Made by a program: the position numbers and the translations under genes. Of a stretch of DNA of 43,985 bases, positions 32,225-40,236 are shown in pieces; within the stretch, counting starts at the first letter, position 1; each line of letters starts with the position of its first letter. The stretch lies in contig JAFVTS010000026.1 in the NCBI GenBank assembly GCA_017503105.1, positions 1 to 43,985 of the forward strand, given 5' to 3'. Below the pieces are notes generated by a model. That model saw only the letters and a program-made list of their open reading frames with translations, did not search any database and had not been told where the DNA came from. This DNA comes from Clostridia bacterium (GTDB taxonomy: Bacteria > Bacillota > Clostridia > Oscillospirales > CAG-272).

Positions 32225-33756
32225 CTTATCACCTGCCTTTTCGTAGTCGTATCTCCGTTTTCTTTTTTCAGAATTATACTGTACCGCTCGCCGGATCCAT
32301 CGGTACAGTCCTCTCTTATGTGTGAGCCGACGCTATCGGTCCTCGCAAGAGCCGCGGTTATAACGAGCTTAACCGTCAGGGCGTCGTTGTAAAGGCGAAG
32401 CGCGTTGAAAGAGTTTTTGACGCTAAGTGAGCTTCGTATCACGCCCCCTACGCACTCTGCCGCTTTTCGCAGAGCATCGCCGCTTTTAATAACACCGAGC
32501 GTATTTTTACAAATGCCGTCAAGCAAAGCTCTTTGAGCGCTTGTGTCAAACGGCACGTCTTTTGCGTCGCAAAGCTCGGGAAAACCGTCCGAGGTGGCAC
32601 CCGTGTTGAGTTTTTCGTCAAGAAAGCGCACGATACTTTTCCCTGCAATATCACCGAAAACGAGCACCTCAAGTCCGGCGTTGCCGCCAAGACGGTTTGC
32701 TCCGTGAACACCTCCTGCCGCCTCCCCCGCGGCAAAGAGTCCCACAAGGCAGGTCTTACACTCGCTGTCGATCTTTATTCCGCCCATAGTCGTGTGCGGT
32801 GCGGGCGTGATCTCGACGGGCGTCCGTCTTATATCTATACCGCATTTTTCATACCGTTCAAAGTAGTCGCGGTATTTACCGAGCAGCATTTCCTCGGGCA
32901 CGCCCGTCATATCGTAATAAACGCCTCCCGTCTTTGTGGCACCGCCGCGAAGAATCTCACGGTATATTCCTGCGGAAAGCGCGTCTTTTCCCACTCGCTC
33001 GTCCATAAATCGCTCGCCGTTTTTATTTCTTATAACGGCACCCTCGAAGAGCATAGTGGTGATTATGCTCTTTCCTGCGACCGCCCTCGGGGCGGTCGCG
33101 ACGGTCGGCTCGTATTGGATAAATTCCATATCCACGAGCTCGGCTCCCGCGTCGTACGCCATCGCCGCACCGTCCCCTCCTATATCGGGGGAGTTCGTGG
33201 AGAAGGGGAAAATTCCTCCGAATCCGCCCGACGCGATAAGAACGGATTTCGCAAAAACGGAGAAATGCGTTCCCGTCTTTCTGTCAAAGAGGCGCGCGCC
33301 TACGACGCTCTCGCCGTCTTTTATGAGCCCGAGCGCGCGAGTTTTCTCAAGCTCCTTATATTTCTTTCCCAAGATAAGCTCACGCAGTATTTTAGCACCC
33401 GTCCTGCCTCCGATTCCCGCAACGCGAGGAACGCTTGAGCCAAGCGGCTTTAAAAGGTCGTAACCGCCGTCCTCTTTTTTGTCAAAATCGCAAGAAAATT
33501 CCTCTCTTACGCCGAAGGCGCCGCTTACCAAAGTCTGTGCAAGCAGAGGGTCGTTTTGATATTTACCGCTCTTCAGCGTATCGCTGAGGAAAAGCTCCCT
33601 TGAATCTTCTTCAAGCAGGGGCACGTTAAGTCCGTGTATGTATGGAGATGCTCCCGCGCCGTCCGATACGAGAGTGACGGAATATTTTTCAGCGATTATC
33701 GCCGCTGCGCGTCTTGCGGTGATCCCTCCGCCTATGATAAGAACGTCCGAGGTCAT
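32221..33756 (-). CDS. Fumarate reductase/succinate dehydrogenase-like flavoprotein
   Basis: I chose the ATG at 33756 (511 residues), which overlaps the dehydratase stop as TAATG; an upstream TTG is less likely. FAD_binding_2/FrdA-type landmarks are the N-terminal dinucleotide motif VLIIGGG, ASGGFGG, NSPDIGGDG, the acceptor-domain GERFMDERVGKDALSAGI, PAPHTTMGGIKID, then FAAGEAAGGVHGANRLGGNA. In SdhA, FrdA and NadB the catalytic acid is the Arg of an (A/G)-x-RD motif; here the aligned residue looks like Lys (VGKD). That suggests an altered substrate or reaction. No iron-sulfur or membrane-anchor subunit is encoded nearby. It may oxidise or reduce a sugar-acid intermediate, which is inference. 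Confidence 0.85.
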   Translation of the reverse strand: MTSDVLIIGGGITARRAAAIIAEKYSVTLVSDGAGASPYIHGLNVPLLEEDSRELFLSDTLKSGKYQNDPLLAQTLVSGAFGVREEFSCDFDKKEDGGYDLLKPLGSSVPRVAGIGGRTGAKILRELILGKKYKELEKTRALGLIKDGESVVGARLFDRKTGTHFSVFAKSVLIASGGFGGIFPFSTNSPDIGGDGAAMAYDAGAELVDMEFIQYEPTVATAPRAVAGKSIITTMLFEGAVIRNKNGERFMDERVGKDALSAGIYREILRGGATKTGGVYYDMTGVPEEMLLGKYRDYFERYEKCGIDIRRTPVEITPAPHTTMGGIKIDSECKTCLVGLFAAGEAAGGVHGANRLGGNAGLEVLVFGDIAGKSIVRFLDEKLNTGATSDGFPELCDAKDVPFDTSAQRALLDGICKNTLGVIKSGDALRKAAECVGGVIRSSLSVKNSFNALRLYNDALTVKLVITAALARTDSVGSHIREDCTDGSGERYSIILKKENGDTTTKRQVIR

Positions 33757-35426
33757 TATCTTTCCCAAATGCCGCCCTTTGCCATAGAGCCGACGTTCTT
33801 TACGAAGAGGTTCAAATATCTCGGATAATCGTTCTTCGGGAATACCCAGGAGAATTCCGCCGCGCGCTTCGCTATCTCCTCGTCGGACACGCGCATATTT
33901 ATCTTTCTTTCATTTATATCAACGTCGACTATGTCGCCGTTTTTGATAAGACCGATGGGACCGACCAAAGCCGCCTCGGGAGAAACGTAGCCTATGCTGA
34001 GTCCCGACGTGCCGCCCGAAAATCTTCCGTCCGTGATTATCGCGCACGAGTTGTAAAGCTCGGGAATGCCCTTGAGCTCCTCTTGGAACGTGAACGCCGT
34101 CGTGCCGAAACGCCCCTTGAGTCCCATAAAGCGGAGCACGAGCGCGTCCCCCGGCTTTACCTCGCCCGAGCGCAGGGAGCGAAGTCCCTCGTCAAGGCTG
34201 TCAAAGACCCTCGCCGTGCCCGTAAACTTCATAAGATGCTCGGGAACCGCCGCGATCTTGATTATAGCTCCCTCGGGGGCGAGATTGCCGTAAAGCACGC
34301 CGATTCCGGGTGCTCGCATAACGGGATTGTCGAGGGTTCTTATAACGTCGGTGTCAAATACGGGCGCGCCCGCCACGTTCTCGGCAAGCGTGTTGCCCGT
34401 AACCGTCAGGCACGAGCCGTCAAGCTTCGGCATAAGGTTGTTAAGAAGGGGCGAAAGACCTCCCGCGAGGTCAAGGTCCTTTAAGCTGTAAGGACCGCCG
34501 GGGGCAAGGTGCGACATAAGAGGGATCTCGTTTGACGCCTCGTCGAAATATTTCCACCACGGCAGGTCGTATTCCGCTTCGTGAGCTATCGCGGGAATAT
34601 GAAGTATGAGGTTTGAAGAGCCCGCGACTGCCATATCTACCTTTATCGCGTTCTTTATCGCCTCGGGAGTCATTATTTTTCTCGCGGTTATTCCGTTTGC
34701 AACAAGGTTCATTATCTGCTTGCCTGCGCGGTACGCGATGTTCGAGAGCTTCGGGCTTACCGCGGACGCGGTAGAGTTGCCAGGGAGCGACATTCCGAGA
34801 GCCTCCGCTATAATACACATACTGTTTGCGGTCGTCATAGAAGTACAGCCGCCGCACATTCCCCAAGAATTTTCGATAAGTCCGTTGTACTCGTCCATAT
34901 CCATCTTGCCCTCTTTCGCGGTACCGACCTTGTCCTGCGCGTGGATGTGAAGGACCTCCTTGCCCCTGAACTGACCGAGGGGCATATATCCGCCCGTGAC
35001 GACGATAGTGGGAATATCGAGTCTTGCCGCCGCCATAAGATGCCCGGGAACGATGGAGTCGCAGGTGGAGAGCATTACCATACCGTCAAAGAAGTTGCCC
35101 TCGACGGTGATCTCGACCTGATCGGCGATGGAGTTTCTTGACGGGATCTCTACGTACTTCGGGTCCTTTAAAACCATTCCGTCGCATATGCCCGTCGTCA
35201 TCACCTCAACGGGAAAGCCGCCCGCCTCCCTTACGCCCTGCTTGACTCTTTCCGCGAGAGCTTTAAGGTGAATATGCCCGGGGTTGTATTCGTTCCACGA
35301 GTTTATTATTCCTATGAGCGGTCTGTTTTGTTCTTCGGGAGTAATTCCCATACCGCAAAGAAGTCCGCGCCTGCACTCGGATGCCTCGCCGAATTCCCAA
35401 CGGCTTCTTAAATTCTTGAACTGCAT
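33756..35426 (-). CDS. IlvD/Edd family sugar-acid dehydratase
   Basis: The ATG at 35426 (556 residues) follows GGGAGG at the right distance. It is an iron-sulfur dehydratase: cluster ligands are probably C122 (STCDSIVPGH), C194 (MCGGCTSMTTANSM) and C81 (GICDGM). The C-terminal domain has ITDGRFSGGTSG, the signature that holds the substrate and catalytic serine. The family includes dihydroxy-acid dehydratase and the dehydratases of gluconate, galactonate, xylonate and arabonate. Surrounded by sugar-acid genes and no ilv genes, it most likely makes a 2-keto-3-deoxy acid. The next gene begins within its stop codon. Confidence 0.9.
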   Translation of the reverse strand: MQFKNLRSRWEFGEASECRRGLLCGMGITPEEQNRPLIGIINSWNEYNPGHIHLKALAERVKQGVREAGGFPVEVMTTGICDGMVLKDPKYVEIPSRNSIADQVEITVEGNFFDGMVMLSTCDSIVPGHLMAAARLDIPTIVVTGGYMPLGQFRGKEVLHIHAQDKVGTAKEGKMDMDEYNGLIENSWGMCGGCTSMTTANSMCIIAEALGMSLPGNSTASAVSPKLSNIAYRAGKQIMNLVANGITARKIMTPEAIKNAIKVDMAVAGSSNLILHIPAIAHEAEYDLPWWKYFDEASNEIPLMSHLAPGGPYSLKDLDLAGGLSPLLNNLMPKLDGSCLTVTGNTLAENVAGAPVFDTDVIRTLDNPVMRAPGIGVLYGNLAPEGAIIKIAAVPEHLMKFTGTARVFDSLDEGLRSLRSGEVKPGDALVLRFMGLKGRFGTTAFTFQEELKGIPELYNSCAIITDGRFSGGTSGLSIGYVSPEAALVGPIGLIKNGDIVDVDINERKINMRVSDEEIAKRAAEFSWVFPKNDYPRYLNLFVKNVGSMAKGGIWER

Positions 35427-35443
35427 TTTGTCGCCTCCCAAAA

Positions 35444-36229
35444 TTAAAATTCGAAGTTCATACTTTCAATAGATCCGTCGATGGACTGACCGCCGTCAAC
35501 GAAAATGGTCTGACCTACTATGAATTTAGACTTTTCGTGATCGGCAAGGAAGAGTATCATTGGAACTATATCGTCCGTAGTGCCGCCGTTTCCGTAAGGT
35601 ATCTTTCTTGAGAAGGATGCAAGGTCCTTTTCCGAGTAACGCTCAGCAAGCTTCGTGAAAATAAGACCGGGAGCTATGCCGTTTACGTTGATGCCGTACT
35701 TTGCTACCTCAACTCCGAGCGCCTTGGTGAACATATTAAGACCGCCCTTGCCCGCAGAGTAGGGAAGCATCTTGCGGCGCACCCACGTTACACTGCTGTG
35801 AATTGACGAGATGTTGATTATCTTGCCCTTAGTGCCTTTCTCTATCATATCCGCAACGGCGTAGCGCGAGCAGTACGCCGCGGAATTAAGGTTCAAGTCT
35901 ATCTGAGAGTCCCAATATTCCATAGGCATATCCTTGAACTCTCCCTCGGGAATCTTAAGAGCGCCGCCTGCGTTGTTGACGAGCACGTCTATCTTGCCGA
36001 AGGTCTTTATGAAATCCTCAACCATATTCTTGCAGTTGTCGTGGTCGCAAACGTCAGCGATGTATACCTTCGTCTTTACGCCGAACGCCTCGCATTTTTC
36101 AGCGACCTCGTACGCGCCCTCGGGGTTCTTGTTGCAGTTGATGCCGACGTTGCAGCCTTCCTTTGCGAAAGCTATGGCCGCTGCCGCTCCTATTCCGTGG
36201 GATGAGCCTGTGATAAGTACGTTTCTCAT
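35444..36229 (-). CDS. Short-chain dehydrogenase/reductase (putative sugar dehydrogenase)
   Basis: The ATG at 36229 (261 residues) follows AAGAGGAG; upstream in-frame ATGs lie before that site. It is a classical SDR: TGSSHGIG (7-14), NNAG (85-88), catalytic S141/S142, Y157 and K161 (YSAGK), and a C-terminal GQTIFVDGG. The residue after beta-2 is Asn (INCNKN), not a clear Asp or Arg, so the NAD/NADP preference is open. In this operon it fits the first step, oxidation of an aldose to its lactone, comparable to galactose or glucose 1-dehydrogenases. It begins 42 nt after the hydrolase gene. Confidence 0.9.
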   Translation of the reverse strand: MRNVLITGSSHGIGAAAAIAFAKEGCNVGINCNKNPEGAYEVAEKCEAFGVKTKVYIADVCDHDNCKNMVEDFIKTFGKIDVLVNNAGGALKIPEGEFKDMPMEYWDSQIDLNLNSAAYCSRYAVADMIEKGTKGKIINISSIHSSVTWVRRKMLPYSAGKGGLNMFTKALGVEVAKYGINVNGIAPGLIFTKLAERYSEKDLASFSRKIPYGNGGTTDDIVPMILFLADHEKSKFIVGQTIFVDGGQSIDGSIESMNFEF

Positions 36230-36271
36230 TTCTGTTTTCTCCTCTTGTTTCATCGTCAAATGTTTGTTTTC

Positions 36272-37138
36272 TTATATTCCGAGTCTTTTTCTGTGCTCCG
36301 TTACCGTGTAAAGCGGCAGGAAGAGCTTTTCGGGCATACCGCACCCGACTTCGTTTATAAGCCTTACGGCTATTTCTGCGTCGTCGGTCATACCTTCCTT
36401 TACGTACGACGCGATGAGTGCTCCGTATTTTTCCGTCAGCTCGGAGCAAAACGCGAGCGCGCGCTTTACTTTTTCTTTTCCGATTATGAAGTCTCCGAGC
36501 CCGTCGTACTCGTGACCGAGAATTATGTTTTCCACGTCGAGCGCCGAGAGCTTTTTCAAGCTTTGCTCGTAATCGTCAAGGCTCTGATAGAAGCCTATGC
36601 CCTGCGTCGGCGTGCCGCCGCCTTGAAGAGAATCGCCCGTGATGACGGTTTTCGTCGGAATGTCGTACCAGCAAACGCAGTCTGTATCGTGCCCCGGGGT
36701 GGAGATAAGCTTCAAGCGCCCCTCGAGAATATCGCCGTCCTGCAATATCACGTCGGGGTCAACACCCTTGAGCCAGCTTTGCGGAGCGGGGCTGTGCTCG
36801 GGGAAGCGCGTTCTTATTCTGACGGCGTTTGACGCAGGGTCGGTAAGCGCTCCAACACCGCCCGCGTACGTCGCGACCTTAAGGCCGTATTTGCTCACAA
36901 GGTCGAAGTGTCCCGTTATGTGATCGCCGTGGCAGTGTGTGTTCAGCAGATAATCGATATCCGTAATATCAACTCCGAGCTTTTTGAGCGCGGGGATGAC
37001 GTATACCTCGGGTGCGTCAGCCCCCGAATCAATGAGAAAATTCTTTTCCCCCCTGACGAGCGTTACGCCCGTCCAAACGATGGAAAAGGGAGCCTTCATC
37101 ACGAAAACGTCTTTTACTACTTCTTTGAATTCGTACAT
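36272..37138 (-). CDS. Metallo-beta-lactamase-fold hydrolase (putative lactonase)
   Basis: The ATG at 37138 (288 residues) follows GAGGAAAGGG. The zinc motif H68-x-H70-x-D72-H73 (THCHGDH) is complete, with further ligands in TPGHDTD, ITGDSLQ and ILGHEYD. The fold covers lactonases, glyoxalases II and many other hydrolases. As the first gene of an operon that encodes a sugar dehydrogenase and a sugar-acid dehydratase but no SMP-30 or other lactonase, opening of the aldonolactone is the most economical role. That is inference from context. Confidence 0.85.
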   Translation of the reverse strand: MYEFKEVVKDVFVMKAPFSIVWTGVTLVRGEKNFLIDSGADAPEVYVIPALKKLGVDITDIDYLLNTHCHGDHITGHFDLVSKYGLKVATYAGGVGALTDPASNAVRIRTRFPEHSPAPQSWLKGVDPDVILQDGDILEGRLKLISTPGHDTDCVCWYDIPTKTVITGDSLQGGGTPTQGIGFYQSLDDYEQSLKKLSALDVENIILGHEYDGLGDFIIGKEKVKRALAFCSELTEKYGALIASYVKEGMTDDAEIAVRLINEVGCGMPEKLFLPLYTVTEHRKRLGI

Positions 37139-37171
37139 TTTTACCCTTTCCTCGGCCCTTGCGTTTTTTCC

Positions 37172-37200
37172 ATTATAGCACATTTCTTTCTTTGTGTAAA
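37172..37200 (-). promoter_or_regulatory. Promoter of the sugar-acid operon
   Basis: On the minus strand TTTACA (37200-37195), 17 bp, TATAAT (37177-37172). The transcript would start near 37165, ~27 nt before the first ATG. No other promoter is evident within the eight genes. Confidence 0.85.
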
Positions 37201-37259
37201 CAGCTTAGACGCGCAAAACCGAAAATAGATTGCTTTTATGTAAAAATATTTAAAAGCTT

Positions 37260-37297
37260 ATATTGATTATATACTCAATTTATGCTATAATCAATAT
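37260..37297 (+). promoter_or_regulatory. AraC-gene promoter within a perfect inverted repeat
   Basis: TTGATT (37263-37268), 17 bp, TATAAT (37286-37291) with extended TGC. ATATTGATTATA (37260-37271) is the exact complement of TATAATCAATAT (37286-37297), with 14 bp between arms, so each arm carries one promoter hexamer. This is a strong candidate operator for autoregulation and for control of the divergent operon whose -35 lies 60 bp away. Confidence 0.8.
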
Positions 37298-37343
37298 ACA
37301 AAACAGGCGAAAATTTGCACAAAACAGACTTTTTGGAGGAAGA

Positions 37344-38171
37344 ATGAGAATAGAAGATATAAGCGCTCGGATAAGATTTGCCGACAGATTTGAATACACC
37401 TGCTCAAGACCGCTTTCAAAAACCTACGATTCAAGGCTTCTTTATATCACGGGCGGAGAGGGGAATATAAGCGTTGGCGGGAGATACGTCAGAGCAGAGA
37501 AGGGAATGCTGATAGCGTTTCAGGGTGGGACGCCGTATAAGATCGAACCGTGCCCATCATTTTCGGCCTTTGCGGTGGATTTTGACCTTTGCGAGGGGTA
37601 TAAGTGCGAGGGATTTCTTTTTCCCGTACTCACGGAGCTTTTTGACGAAGAAAAGCTTCATAAGCGCGTGTATTTCGAAAACAGTGATTTTCTCGCCGTT
37701 CCGTTTGCCGAGCACGTCCATAGCGGAATAGAAGAGGATATACGCAGACTCGTCGAGGAATATAATTCAGGCAGGACGTTTTCTGGGAGAAGAGCGGAGC
37801 TTATTCTGAACGGTGTCTTTTTAGAGCTTGCCGACTCGCTCACGCTGCGGACCAAGGGCGCAAAATGTGCCAAACGCGTTTGCGATTATATATCCGAGCA
37901 TTACCGTGAGCCCCTGTCGAACGAGTCCGTAGCGCGAGCCTTCGGGCACGAGCCGTGTTACCTTAACAGAACGGTAAAACTTAACACGGGTATGCCCATT
38001 CATAAGCTTTTGACAAAAAAACGAGTGGACGAGGGGGTGAAGCTTTTGCTCACTACCGACCTTTCTCTTGAGCAAATTGCCGAGCGCGTCGGATTTTGTA
38101 CAGCTTCTCACTTTTCAAAAAGGTGCAAGGACGTCACGGGAAATATGCCCTCGTTTTACAGAAAGCACTGA
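37344..38171 (+). CDS. AraC-family transcriptional regulator
   Basis: The ATG at 37344 (275 residues) follows TTTGGAGGA; an in-frame ATG 27 codons upstream falls in the promoter. The N-terminal ~150 residues are a cupin-like sensor (with GNISVGGRYVRAEKGMLIAF and FSAFAVDFDL). The C-terminal ~100 residues are the double helix-turn-helix of AraC proteins: SNESVARAFGHEPCYLNRTV for the first and LEQIAERVGFCTASHFSKRC for the second, ending TGNMPSFYRKH. It is divergent from the sugar-acid operon, so a sugar or sugar-acid responsive activator of that operon is likely. Confidence 0.92.
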   Translation: MRIEDISARIRFADRFEYTCSRPLSKTYDSRLLYITGGEGNISVGGRYVRAEKGMLIAFQGGTPYKIEPCPSFSAFAVDFDLCEGYKCEGFLFPVLTELFDEEKLHKRVYFENSDFLAVPFAEHVHSGIEEDIRRLVEEYNSGRTFSGRRAELILNGVFLELADSLTLRTKGAKCAKRVCDYISEHYREPLSNESVARAFGHEPCYLNRTVKLNTGMPIHKLLTKKRVDEGVKLLLTTDLSLEQIAERVGFCTASHFSKRCKDVTGNMPSFYRKH

Positions 38172-38225
38172 TGTAAACTCTTTGGAACTTCAACAATAAT
38201 TGAGAAAACTTTTGAAGCCGTTTTC

Positions 38226-38254
38226 TTGAAATTCGCCCTGAGATGTGCTAAAAT
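38226..38254 (+). promoter_or_regulatory. Promoter of the lipid kinase gene
   Basis: TTGAAA (38226-38231), 17 bp, TAAAAT (38249-38254), with extended TGC before the -10. Confidence 0.75.
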
Positions 38255-38303
38255 TGTTTTGTACTTTCAAATGATCCAAGCACTGAAAAGAGGGGTTAGA
38301 GTA

Positions 38304-39179
38304 ATGAAAAAGGCACACGTTTTGTATAATCCGAAAGCGGGAAATGCGGAGATCTTCGAGAAATCGCTATTGAAGCTTAAAGCGCTTCTTTCCGATAGGG
38401 AAACGGAGTATAGAGAAGTAACGCAGATAAAGGATTATAAGGAATTTTTCGCCTCTATATCGCCTGAGGACGACGTTTACCTCGTTGGCGGCGACGGCAC
38501 TCTGAATCATTTCGTAAACGACGTCCGTGACGTTTCGTATGCTAACGACGTATATTATTTTGCGGCGGGAACGGGTAATGATTTTCTTAACGACGTCGCG
38601 AAAGGGTCGGATGATCCCGTGCTTATAAATAAGTATATCTCCGATCTTCCGACGGTCGAGGTAAACGGTGAAGAATACAGATTCATAAACGGCGTCGGTT
38701 ACGGTATTGACGGGTATTGCTGTGAGGTCGGCGACGCCTTGAAGGAAAGATCCTCGAAGCCCGTCAATTATACCTCGATAGCCATTAAGGGCTTGCTTTT
38801 TCATTATAAACCGACAAACGCCACGGTTACTGTGGACGGAAAAGAGTATAAATATAAAAAGGTGTGGATAGCACCCGTAATGAACGGACGCTTTTACGGT
38901 GGCGGAATGATGCCGACGCCCGATCAGGACCGCCTTGACGAAGAGCACAGAGTGTCCGTTTGTATTATGCACGGCTCGGGAAAGCTGCGCACGCTTACGG
39001 TGTTCCCGTCTATTTTTAAGGGTGAGCACGTGAAGCACGAAAAAATAGTCGCGGTGCACACGGGTCATTCCATAACGGTCAGATTCGACCGCCCCACCGC
39101 TCTTCAGATCGACGGAGAGACCGTGAAGGGGGTCACGGAGTATCACGCGCAATTCGGCGTTCCTGCTTCGGTTAAATAA
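38304..39179 (+). CDS. Diacylglycerol kinase family lipid kinase
   Basis: The ATG at 38304 (291 residues) follows AGAGGGG; the upstream in-frame start lies inside the promoter. The ATP-binding motif GGDGT is at 62-66, preceded by the usual YNPKAGN start and followed by AAGTGNDF and NGVGYGIDGYC. The C-terminal beta-sandwich includes MNGRFYGGGMMPTPDQD, typical of the DagK/YegS/LCB5-related family. It phosphorylates a lipid such as diacylglycerol at the membrane, recycling it in phospholipid metabolism; the precise lipid is unknown. Monocistronic. Confidence 0.92.
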   Translation: MKKAHVLYNPKAGNAEIFEKSLLKLKALLSDRETEYREVTQIKDYKEFFASISPEDDVYLVGGDGTLNHFVNDVRDVSYANDVYYFAAGTGNDFLNDVAKGSDDPVLINKYISDLPTVEVNGEEYRFINGVGYGIDGYCCEVGDALKERSSKPVNYTSIAIKGLLFHYKPTNATVTVDGKEYKYKKVWIAPVMNGRFYGGGMMPTPDQDRLDEEHRVSVCIMHGSGKLRTLTVFPSIFKGEHVKHEKIVAVHTGHSITVRFDRPTALQIDGETVKGVTEYHAQFGVPASVK

Positions 39180-39197
39180 TAATACTTGAATGTCAGA

Positions 39198-39233
39198 AAA
39201 GCGGTAAGGCTGTTCGCCTCTTGCCGCTTTTTA
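39198..39233 (+). terminator. Terminator of the lipid kinase gene
   Basis: AAAGCGG pairs with CCGCTTT, with further AAG/CTT and GC/GC pairs above a small mismatch, followed by TTATTTACC. Confidence 0.8.
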
Positions 39234-39256
39234 TTTACCTTATTTATAAAAAACGC

Positions 39257-39286
39257 TTGACTTGCTTTTGCGCTGTGTGATATAAT
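39257..39286 (+). promoter_or_regulatory. metF operon promoter
   Basis: TTGACT (39257-39262), 18 bp, TATAAT (39281-39286), with extended TGA. The leader is short (~16 nt), leaving no room for a SAM riboswitch. Confidence 0.8.
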
Positions 39287-39308
39287 TAGTCCGTCAGGAG
39301 GACGTATT

Positions 39309-40187
39309 ATGAGAATTATTGACCTGCTTAAAGATGAAAAGCTCTCGCTTTCCTTTGAGGTGTTTCCGCCGAAGACCGAGAGCGGCTATGAAAGTGTTAA
39401 GAGTGCGACGGAGGAGATAGCCAAGCTCTCGCCGTCGTTTATGAGCGTTACCTACGGCGCGGGTGGCGGTACGAGTAAGTACACCCTCGACATCGCGAAA
39501 AATATTAAGGAGCGCTACGGCGTTCCGAGCCTTGCTCACCTTACGTGCGTTTCCTCCACCAAACAGACGGTGAAAGAGCGCATAGAGGATATAAAAGCGG
39601 CAGGGATAGAAAACGTTATGGCGCTTCGCGGCGATATTCCGAAGGAGCTTGAGGGCGCCGATCGCTCGGCGTGGGATTATCGGCACGCCTCGGAGCTTGT
39701 GCGCGAGCTTCGCTCGTCGGATGCGAATTTTTGCATTGGCGGCGCGTGTTATCCCGAGATACATCCCGAGAGCGCGGATTCAAGGCAGGATATTGCGTAT
39801 TTGAAGGAAAAAGTTGACACGGGGTGCGACTTCCTCACCACACAGATGTTCTTCGACAACAACCTTCTCTACGGATTTTTATACAAAATACGCGAAGCGG
39901 GCATTACCGTGCCCGTTATCCCGGGCATTATGCCAATAACCAACGCAAGCCAGATCGAGCGCGCGATAAAGCTCTCAGGCTCTTTTATGCCGCATAGATT
40001 TATGAGCCTCGTTGACAAGTTCGGCACCGACCCGTCGGCAATGAAGCAGGCGGGGATCGCTTACGCCACCGATCAGATAATCGACCTCTTCGCAAACGGA
40101 ATAACGCACGTGCACGTTTATTCTATGAACAAGCCCGACGTTGCTGAAAAAATCAAAGCAAACCTCTCCGATATTCTCGGAAAATAA
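39309..40187 (+). CDS. metF: 5,10-methylenetetrahydrofolate reductase
   Basis: The 292-residue protein has the length of bacterial MetF and its landmarks: FEVFPPKT (catalytic Glu in this strand), MSVTYGAGG, the LAHLTCVSS strand, NVMALRGDIP and GCDFLTTQMFFDN, then VPVIPGIMPI. It reduces 5,10-methylene-THF to 5-methyl-THF, using FAD, for methionine synthesis or, in acetogens, the methyl branch of CO2 fixation. AGGAGG precedes the start. It probably heads the transcript that runs through the CBM9-like gene. No metV-type partner is adjacent. Confidence 0.96.
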   Translation: MRIIDLLKDEKLSLSFEVFPPKTESGYESVKSATEEIAKLSPSFMSVTYGAGGGTSKYTLDIAKNIKERYGVPSLAHLTCVSSTKQTVKERIEDIKAAGIENVMALRGDIPKELEGADRSAWDYRHASELVRELRSSDANFCIGGACYPEIHPESADSRQDIAYLKEKVDTGCDFLTTQMFFDNNLLYGFLYKIREAGITVPVIPGIMPITNASQIERAIKLSGSFMPHRFMSLVDKFGTDPSAMKQAGIAYATDQIIDLFANGITHVHVYSMNKPDVAEKIKANLSDILGK

Positions 40188-40236
40188 AAAAAGACGGCAC
40201 CCGTGTGAAGAATTTGCATAAGTAAAGGAGTTTTTT

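Noticed and set aside
33756-35426. Missing first iron-sulfur cysteine in the dehydratase (NPGHIHL instead of PCNxHL)
   Set aside because: The PGH form is normal in many IlvD proteins, including that of E. coli, so it is not a lesion.
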